A model generated the notes under the pieces. That model was given only the letters and a program-made list of their open reading frames with translations. It did no database searches and was not told where the DNA came from. Source: JAKLHL01 sp964411885 (GTDB lineage: Bacteria; Bdellovibrionota; JAFGOL01). Taken from it: 7,691 nt of DNA. Both the position numbers and the translations under genes were made by a program. The first letter of the stretch is position 1, and each line of letters begins with the position of its first letter. Location: assembly GCA_964411885.1 (NCBI GenBank), contig CAYPMK010000053.1, forward strand, positions 1-7,691. The letters run 5' to 3'. Shown here in pieces: positions 1-4,850 of this stretch.

Positions 1-198
1 ATACTCCGGAATGTTCATTCCCAATATATAAAGCTCGCCTCTCTTTTCCCTAACAAAAGCTTCTGCGATACTGGTCTTTCCGTTCCTTATGGATTTTACC
101 TCAGACCCTGTAAGTACTATTCCAGCCTCGAATTTATCTATTATCTGATATTCGTGTCTTGCTTTTTTATTAACAGCAAGGGTCTTATTTTCTGCCAT
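1..198 (-). CDS. smpB: SsrA-binding protein SmpB, 3' end outside the window
   Basis: Reading leftward from ATG at 198-196, the frame stays open for 66 codons to the window edge. It is the N-terminal part of SmpB, a protein usually about 150 residues long, so more than half is missing. Family landmarks seen are NKKARHEY (residues 10-17), FEAGIVLTGSEVKSIRNGK (23-41), then AFVREKRGELYI (47-58). SmpB is an OB-fold RNA-binding protein that binds tmRNA and carries it to stalled ribosomes for trans-translation in the cytoplasm. The start at 198 is preferred because GAGG lies 6 nt upstream; in-frame ATGs at 204 and 210 lie within or before that GAGG. The first 14 nt overlap the end of the upstream cupin gene, which suggests translational coupling. 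The family call is firm; the C-terminal tail, needed for decoding-centre function, cannot be seen. Confidence 0.95.
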   Translation of the reverse strand, partial: MAENKTLAVNKKARHEYQIIDKFEAGIVLTGSEVKSIRNGKTSIAEAFVREKRGELYILGMNIPEY

Positions 199-535
199 AA
201 TCATCCTCATATCTAATTATGTCATCTTCTTCTAAATATGAACCATACTGAACTTCAACTATCTCAAGATCTGTATCAAATTTATTTTCTAATCTATGTT
301 TTTCGCCAACTGGCACAAAAACAGAATCCTCTGTTCCAACATCAAAGGTTTTAGCCCCAATAAGCACATTGGCCCTGCCCTTTACCACTACCCAATATTC
401 AGACCTTTTTGCGTGGGACTGTAAAGAAAGCCTTTTCCCCGCTTTTACCAATATGCGTTTTACCTTATAACCATCACCCTCAAAAAGAACTTCCCAGTGT
501 CCCCAAGGTCTTTCTGCTTTTTCCAGCACACACAT
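185..535 (-). CDS. Stand-alone cupin, type II phosphomannose isomerase domain
   Basis: This 116-residue protein matches the C-terminal cupin domain of bifunctional ManC/AlgA enzymes (mannose-6-phosphate isomerase plus mannose-1-phosphate guanylyltransferase), but has no nucleotidyltransferase part. Seen: RPWG (9-12), GYKVKRI (22-28), LSLQSHAKRSEYW (36-48), cupin motif 2 PVGEKHRLEN (75-84) and the typical tail GSYLEEDDIIRYEDDYGR (98-115). Likely metal ligands are H41, E46 and H80. The second His of the usual HxH pair is Lys (K43), so isomerase activity is not certain. If active, it would interconvert fructose-6-phosphate and mannose-6-phosphate for GDP-mannose and envelope sugars. The start has GAGG 6 nt upstream. 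Its stop lies inside smpB, so the two genes are probably co-transcribed. Family membership is confident; substrate is inferred, and other sugar-phosphate binding roles are possible. Confidence 0.85.
   Translation of the reverse strand: MCVLEKAERPWGHWEVLFEGDGYKVKRILVKAGKRLSLQSHAKRSEYWVVVKGRANVLIGAKTFDVGTEDSVFVPVGEKHRLENKFDTDLEIVEVQYGSYLEEDDIIRYEDDYGRK
195..213 (-). promoter_or_regulatory. Ribosome binding site deciding the smpB start
   Basis: On the minus strand, TGAGGATGATTATGGC places GAGG 6 nt before the ATG at 198-196. This site lies inside the end of the cupin coding sequence. It decides between three in-frame ATG codons (210, 204 and 198) in favour of the last. Confidence 0.6.
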
Positions 536-590
536 TGCACACCTCTTTTTTACTATACATAGGGCCTGAATTCTGTTACTGAATTAACAC
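536..590. promoter_or_regulatory. Divergent intergenic region, cupin-smpB versus gmhA operon
   Basis: This 55-bp spacer must hold the leftward promoter, unless transcription enters from inside gmhA, and probably the rightward one. TACTATACAT at 552-561 can be read as a -10 hexamer on both strands: TACTAT rightward and TATAGT leftward. No convincing -35 at 16-18 bp was found for either direction. Leftward, an AGAGGTG ribosome binding site precedes the cupin start. Rightward, no Shine-Dalgarno sequence precedes the gmhA ATG. Promoter assignment is inference. Confidence 0.35.
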
Positions 591-1184
591 ATGGAACAGT
601 TAAAGCAATATATAAATGACGAGTTAAACTTGTCTATAGAGTTAAAAAAGGATTTAATACAAAAAAATCTACAAGAAATAGAGAAGCTCGCAAAGCTTAT
701 GGCAGAGCTAAGTAGTAAAGGGAAAATGATATTTTATTTTGGTAATGGAGGGAGTGCCGCAGATTCCCAACATCTTGCCGCAGAACATGTAAATAAGCTA
801 AGAATAAAAAGAAAAGCCCTGCCGGCAATAGCATTAACTACAGATACTTCTGTAATAACCTCAATAGCTAACGACATAAGCTTTGATGCAATATTCGAAA
901 GACAAATAGAGGCTCTGGCAAAGTCAGGAGATCTGGCTATAGGCATTAGCACCAGCGGCAACTCAGAGAACGTCATAAGGGCATTAAAAACCGCTAAAAT
1001 AATGGGATTAACTACTGTTTCCTTCACTGGTGGAGATGGCGGAAAAATAAAGGCAGAAAAACTTTCTGACATGAACTTTAATGTCGATAATTCAACAGTA
1101 TCGTCAAGAATACAGGAATCTCACATTTTCTTAGGCCACATACTAATAGAATTAATGGATAAAATACTGGTGACAAAGAACTAA
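591..1184 (+). CDS. gmhA: Sedoheptulose-7-phosphate isomerase GmhA
   Basis: This 197-residue cytoplasmic SIS-domain enzyme converts sedoheptulose-7-phosphate to D-glycero-D-manno-heptose-7-phosphate, the first step of ADP-heptose or GDP-heptose synthesis for LPS core, S-layer or capsule. The signature stretches are all present: GNGGSAADSQH (51-61), ALTTDTSV (81-88), the ND pair (94-95), ISTSGNSENV (119-128) and RIQESH (173-178). By comparison with known GmhA structures the zinc ligands would be H61, E65, Q175 and H183, all conserved with the right spacing. Length is normal for the family (about 190-200). The start has no visible Shine-Dalgarno sequence. It is the first gene of a rightward cluster with the RDD protein and polA. 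No gmhB, hldE or other heptose gene lies in the window, so whether the product is the ADP or GDP sugar cannot be told. A related SIS protein such as DiaA is less likely, given the zinc ligand set. Confidence 0.93.
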   Translation: MEQLKQYINDELNLSIELKKDLIQKNLQEIEKLAKLMAELSSKGKMIFYFGNGGSAADSQHLAAEHVNKLRIKRKALPAIALTTDTSVITSIANDISFDAIFERQIEALAKSGDLAIGISTSGNSENVIRALKTAKIMGLTTVSFTGGDGGKIKAEKLSDMNFNVDNSTVSSRIQESHIFLGHILIELMDKILVTKN

Positions 1185-1206
1185 TGCCATATTATAAAAC
1201 ACTGTC

Positions 1207-1746
1207 ATGAGTGAACACTTAACCTTAGACAATTCAAAATATAAAAAAGTACACGCTGTAGACCGCTCTGTAGCAAAGGGTCTTGATATGATAATACTAG
1301 TGGCTATAGCGCTAATACTATCTGTAATATGGTATCCACTTGGGGCTATTGGCGCTGTGTTATATGCACTTTTCCAAGATGTCCTTGATAACGGCAGTTC
1401 TATTGGAAAAATGGTAATTGGACTAAAAGTAATAAGTTATCCAAAAGAAGGAAAACCAATTACATGGAAAGTATCTGCACTAAGAAATCTTTCAATAGCA
1501 TTATTTACCCTGTTCGCTGTAGTCCCTGTTATAGGCTGGATATTAATGCTCTTGGTTGGTATTCCACTACTGATGTTCGAACTATATTTAATATACAACC
1601 TTGACTCAGGCTATAGGATGGGAGACGTAATAGCTGGTACAAGAGTTGTTTCTGTAAGGAATTATAAAGAGGTAAAGGCCACAGACCTAGAAGAACCAAT
1701 GTCAGATACTCAGGACCCGTTTGAGCCTTCTGAACCCTCCAGTTAA
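1207..1746 (+). CDS. RDD-family small integral membrane protein
   Basis: This 179-residue protein carries the landmarks of the RDD family: the Arg/Asp pair R20...D27 at the start of the first membrane segment, GSSIGKMVIGLKVI (63-76), RN (93-94) and RMGDVIAGTRVV (137-148). Hydrophobic stretches at about 28-56, 96-112 and 113-131 suggest three or four inner-membrane helices. The last 20 residues are acidic and rich in Pro and Ser, probably a disordered cytoplasmic tail. RDD proteins are poorly characterised; some have been linked to ion transport, and no substrate can be inferred here. It lies 22 bp after gmhA and its stop is 2 bp before the polA start, so it is probably co-transcribed with both. 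No clear ribosome binding site is visible. Confidence 0.8.
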   Translation: MSEHLTLDNSKYKKVHAVDRSVAKGLDMIILVAIALILSVIWYPLGAIGAVLYALFQDVLDNGSSIGKMVIGLKVISYPKEGKPITWKVSALRNLSIALFTLFAVVPVIGWILMLLVGIPLLMFELYLIYNLDSGYRMGDVIAGTRVVSVRNYKEVKATDLEEPMSDTQDPFEPSEPSS

Positions 1747-1748
1747 AA

Positions 1749-4124
1749 ATGAAAAATATTAAAAAACTGTTCATTATAGACGGTAGCTCTTACATCTATC
1801 GTGCATATTTTGGACTCCCTATGCTCAACAACTCAAAAGGACTCCCCACGAACGCTGTATATGGTTTTCTGAAAATGATAAAGAACACCCTTAATATTTA
1901 TAGACCAGAGTATGCCATAATAGCAATGGATTCAAAAACCCCTACTTTTAGAAAGATAAGATACCCTGAATATAAAGCCAATAGAGAAGCCACTCCAGAA
2001 GAACTTAAGACCCAGATACCTTACATAGAAAAGCTGATAGAAGCACTTAATTTACCAAAAATACGCGTTGATGGTGTAGAAGCAGATGACATAATAGCGA
2101 CGTTAACAAAGAAAGCCACACAAGAAGGCTTTGAAGTAATAATAATTTCTGGTGATAAAGACCTCATGCAACTTGTAGGTGAAAAAACACTGATGATAGA
2201 TACCCTTAAGAATAAAACTTATGGGATAGAGGCTGTAATAGAAAAACTTGGAGTTAAACCTGAACTTGTTAGGGATTATCTTGCAATAACAGGAGATGCC
2301 AGTGACAACATCCCCGGCGTAAGAGGCATTGGGCCTAAGGGAGCAAGTTCTTTACTTAATGAGTATGGAGACCTTGAACAGATATATAAAAAGATAGATT
2401 CAATAAAAAACAAAAAACACCAAACAGCACTATTAAAGTATAAAGAAGAAGCTTCATTATCAAAAGAACTAGTTACTCTAAAAGAAGACATAGAACTTGA
2501 CTTAAAAGTATCTGAATCTGCTTTAAAAGAACCTGATAAAGAAAAGTTAATACAGCTACTCAGCGATCTTGAATTCACCTCAGAACTAAAAGAACTTCTT
2601 GTCACAAAAAAGAATGTAGACATCAACAGCGATATAAAAGTTAATGTGTTAGATCAAAAATATGTAGAACACGAAGGCGTTTTGCTGGGACATGACTTAC
2701 TCCATAATTGCGATTTCAATACCCTTTCAAAATATAACAAGATATTCGATACAAGGATAGCCTCATATGTGCTTAACCCCGGTGAAAGAGATTATCCCTT
2801 AGAAGACATTAGCCTTAAAACAATAAAAGAAAGTTTTGATCCAAAATTATTCCCTGCAATAAAAGATGTTCTAAATGAACAGATAAAAGAAAAAGGCTTA
2901 GAACGCGTTCTTTATGAAATAGATATCCCTTGTATAAGACCTTTAAAGGAAATGGAAGAAACAGGTGTAATGGTCGATGTAGATAAGTTAAAAGATCTGT
3001 CTTCTGAGTTTGGGACTTTGATATCTGAATATACACAAAAAATATATAAAGAAGCGGGAATGGAGTTCAACATAAATTCACCAAAACAACTTTCTTTTGT
3101 GTTGTTCGAAAAGTTGAACCTCGTCTCTTTAATGGCAAAAAAAACAGATACCGGTCTTTCTACGGACCAAGAGGTCCTGCAAGAACTATCCAATAATCAC
3201 CCTCTTCCAAAGCTAGTAATAGAATACAGAGAACTTACAAAATTAAAAGGCACCTATATTGATCCTTTAATAGAAATGGCACAAAATAACGACGGCAGGA
3301 TAAGAACAACATATAATTTAGACCTTACTTCTACAGGGAGGCTCTCAAGCTCTAATCCTAATCTACAAAACATTCCAATAAGAACTCCCTCTGGGGCAAG
3401 GATACGAGAGACCTTTATAGCACCCAAAGGGAAAAAACTTATAAGTGCTGATTATTCACAGGTGGAATTAAGGATATTCGCATACCTTAGCAATGATGAA
3501 AAAATGCTCGATGCATTTAAAAAAGGAGACGATATACATACAAGGACGGCCTCAGAGATATTTGATGTACCCATAGAGCTTGTAACACTATCACAACGTG
3601 CACAAGCAAAGGCTGTTAATTTTGGAATAATCTATGGAAAGACCCCTTATGGTCTCGCAAGAGAACTGAATATTCCTCAGTCTGTAGCCTCTAAAATAAT
3701 ATCAAGGTATTTTGAACGTTACAGTGGCGTTGCAAATGTAAGAGAAGAACTGATCAAGAAAGCTAGAACAAATGGATACTCTGAAACCATTTTTGGAAGA
3801 CGAAGATATCTTCCAGATATAAACACCAAACATGTAGCAAGACGTAATTTTGCAGAAAGAAACGCCATAAACGCACCTATTCAAGGTTCTGCGGCAGACA
3901 TAATGAAACTTGCTTTATCAAAGGTCTGGGAAAAGTTAAAAAGCACATGTCCAGATTCTAAGATAATAATGCATGTACACGACGAGCTTGTGGTAGAAGC
4001 TCCAGAAAAAGATGTAAAAAAAGTAGCAGACCTTTTGAAATATGAAATGGAGCACGTCGTAGATTTTAGCCCTCGCCTAACCGTCCAAACAAGTGTTGGC
4101 CAGAACTGGCTAGAAGCACACTAA
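1749..4124 (+). CDS. polA: DNA polymerase I, proofreading domain vestigial
   Basis: This 791-residue family A polymerase should fill gaps and remove RNA primers in replication and excision repair. The 5'-nuclease domain (about 1-285) keeps its acidic residues: D11, D61, E111/D113/D114, D136/D138 and D183/D186, with the helix-hairpin-helix GVRGIGPKGA (190-199). The polymerase domain (about 400-791) has motif A ADYSQVELR (D568), motif B with R617, K621, F625 and Y629, QGSAADIMK (712-720) and motif C HDE (744-746). F625 is the position where Phe favours deoxy- over dideoxynucleotides. The central part (about 286-399) is only some 115 residues. It lacks the DxE of Exo I, has GHDLLHN where Exo II normally ends in Asp, and shows no Exo III YxxxD, so 3'-5' proofreading should be absent, as in Taq. 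E. coli PolA has 928 residues and Taq 832. The start is 2 bp after the RDD gene without a clear ribosome binding site. The stop abuts the assembly gap. Confidence 0.97.
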   Translation: MKNIKKLFIIDGSSYIYRAYFGLPMLNNSKGLPTNAVYGFLKMIKNTLNIYRPEYAIIAMDSKTPTFRKIRYPEYKANREATPEELKTQIPYIEKLIEALNLPKIRVDGVEADDIIATLTKKATQEGFEVIIISGDKDLMQLVGEKTLMIDTLKNKTYGIEAVIEKLGVKPELVRDYLAITGDASDNIPGVRGIGPKGASSLLNEYGDLEQIYKKIDSIKNKKHQTALLKYKEEASLSKELVTLKEDIELDLKVSESALKEPDKEKLIQLLSDLEFTSELKELLVTKKNVDINSDIKVNVLDQKYVEHEGVLLGHDLLHNCDFNTLSKYNKIFDTRIASYVLNPGERDYPLEDISLKTIKESFDPKLFPAIKDVLNEQIKEKGLERVLYEIDIPCIRPLKEMEETGVMVDVDKLKDLSSEFGTLISEYTQKIYKEAGMEFNINSPKQLSFVLFEKLNLVSLMAKKTDTGLSTDQEVLQELSNNHPLPKLVIEYRELTKLKGTYIDPLIEMAQNNDGRIRTTYNLDLTSTGRLSSSNPNLQNIPIRTPSGARIRETFIAPKGKKLISADYSQVELRIFAYLSNDEKMLDAFKKGDDIHTRTASEIFDVPIELVTLSQRAQAKAVNFGIIYGKTPYGLARELNIPQSVASKIISRYFERYSGVANVREELIKKARTNGYSETIFGRRRYLPDINTKHVARRNFAERNAINAPIQGSAADIMKLALSKVWEKLKSTCPDSKIIMHVHDELVVEAPEKDVKKVADLLKYEMEHVVDFSPRLTVQTSVGQNWLEAH

Positions 4125-4224
4125 NNNNNNNNNNNNNNNNNNNNNNNNNNNNNNNNNNNNNNNNNNNNNNNNNNNNNNNNNNNNNNNNNNNNNNNNNNNN
4201 NNNNNNNNNNNNNNNNNNNNNNNN
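4125..4224. other. Assembly gap, 100 Ns
   Basis: There are exactly 100 undetermined bases, the usual placeholder for a scaffold gap of unknown length. It begins right after the polA stop and ends 2 bp before the stop of the FKBP gene. Real distance, missing genes and any polA terminator cannot be known. Codon preference (many ATA and AGA) is alike on both sides, which fits one genome but does not prove adjacency. Confidence 0.97.
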
Positions 4225-4226
4225 GA

Positions 4227-4691
4227 TTATTGAAAATCTACTAGTTCTACCTCAAACACAAGGGTTGCTTTTGGTGGTATCACTGGTGGATATCCAGCCT
4301 CTCCATAAGCTAGGTTATAAGGTATTATAAGGGTTCTCTTCTCGCCCTTCTTCATATCAAGTAGCGCTTCATCCCAACCCTTTATTACTTGTCCCTTTCC
4401 AACGACAAAGGCAATTGGTTCTCCTCTCTTATAAGAACTGTCGAACAAAGTACCGTCTAAAAGAGTGCCATTGTAATGAGCCACTACTCTTGATCCAGCT
4501 TTTGGCTTTTCACCACTGCCCTCACTATTAACAACGTATAGCAATCCACTTGATGTTTTAACGGCATTAGGCCATGTTTTAGCAATAAGTTCCTTTTCAC
4601 TCATTTGGGGGACCTCCTGTTTTTTTGCTTCCTTGGAACAAGCCCCCAAGGTCAAAATCAACCCTAAAATGAAAAAATTAAGTATCTTCAT
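4227..4691 (-). CDS. FKBP-type peptidyl-prolyl isomerase lipoprotein
   Basis: This 154-residue secreted protein has a lipoprotein signal peptide: MK, a hydrophobic core at 3-16, and lipobox LGAC with the lipidated Cys at 18. Ser follows the Cys, so by the +2 rule it should go to the outer membrane. A short linker and a small charged helix (about 19-45) lead into one FKBP domain (about 46-154). Pocket residues expected from FKBP12 are present: Y73, FDSS with D84, VIKGW (102-106), the PYNLAYG loop (124-130) and the F146 strand FEVELVDF. It should catalyse cis-trans isomerisation of X-Pro bonds in periplasmic or envelope proteins, and may act as a chaperone. It resembles FkpA/Mip proteins but lacks their long N-terminal dimerisation helices. 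It is transcribed away from nrdJ. No strong ribosome binding site is seen (a purine run AAGATAAAG precedes the start). The gene appears complete despite the adjacent gap. Confidence 0.93.
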   Translation of the reverse strand: MKILNFFILGLILTLGACSKEAKKQEVPQMSEKELIAKTWPNAVKTSSGLLYVVNSEGSGEKPKAGSRVVAHYNGTLLDGTLFDSSYKRGEPIAFVVGKGQVIKGWDEALLDMKKGEKRTLIIPYNLAYGEAGYPPVIPPKATLVFEVELVDFQ

Positions 4692-4745
4692 GGCTTTATC
4701 TTTTACACTCTAAGAACCAGTATTTCAATAAATAAAATACTAAAA

Positions 4746-4767
4746 ATCAATTTTCAAATAAATTGAT
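4746..4767. repeat. Perfect 8+8 inverted repeat upstream of nrdJ
   Basis: The arms ATCAATTT (4746-4753) and AAATTGAT (4760-4767) are exact reverse complements around a 6-base centre. It sits just upstream of the TTGACA -35 box. This could be an operator for a dimeric regulator. The arms are too AT-rich to make a strong terminator hairpin, and chance occurrence in AT-rich DNA is possible. Confidence 0.5.
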
Positions 4768-4781
4768 ACAAAATATTGACA
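4766..4781 (+). promoter_or_regulatory. Possible NrdR box overlapping the nrdJ -35
   Basis: The core CAAAATATTG (4769-4778) matches 9 of 10 positions of the NrdR-box core CWATATATWG; the outer bases match poorly. NrdR is the conserved repressor of ribonucleotide reductase genes, and this site covers the TTGACA of the presumed nrdJ promoter. NrdR boxes usually come in pairs about three helical turns apart. Only weak second copies are visible (near 4740 and 4799, about 6 of 10 each), so the call stays tentative. Confidence 0.4.
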
Positions 4782-4850
4782 CCTTCCTTTTAATAAACAA
4801 AAATATCCCTTGCCTGTTTTCCAATACAAAAGAGGGAGCATTAAAATCTT

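Larger units (their letters stand above)
4692..4850. promoter_or_regulatory. Divergent control region, FKBP gene versus nrdJ
   Basis: This very AT-rich 159-bp spacer serves both flanking genes. Rightward, a perfect -35 TTGACA lies at 4776-4781; the best -10 at 17 bp is AAAAAT (4799-4804), a weak match, with AAATAT (4801-4806) at 19 bp as an alternative. AGAGGGAG at 4831-4838 is the likely nrdJ ribosome binding site, though it lies 12 nt from the ATG. No convincing leftward promoter could be chosen from the many A/T runs. An inverted repeat and an NrdR-box-like site are listed separately. Confidence 0.5.

Noticed and set aside
734..1072. Leftward open frame of 112 codons inside gmhA
   Set aside because: It lies wholly antisense to a well-supported enzyme gene and its translation shows no recognisable motif.
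2276..2626. Leftward open frame of 116 codons inside polA, Ser/Phe-rich
   Set aside because: Its composition is that expected from the antisense of Lys/Glu/Asp-rich coding sequence; polA is intact here.
4692..4850. Cobalamin riboswitch upstream of nrdJ
   Set aside because: The 159-bp spacer is nearly all A/T and shows neither the B12-box sequence nor room for the full fold.
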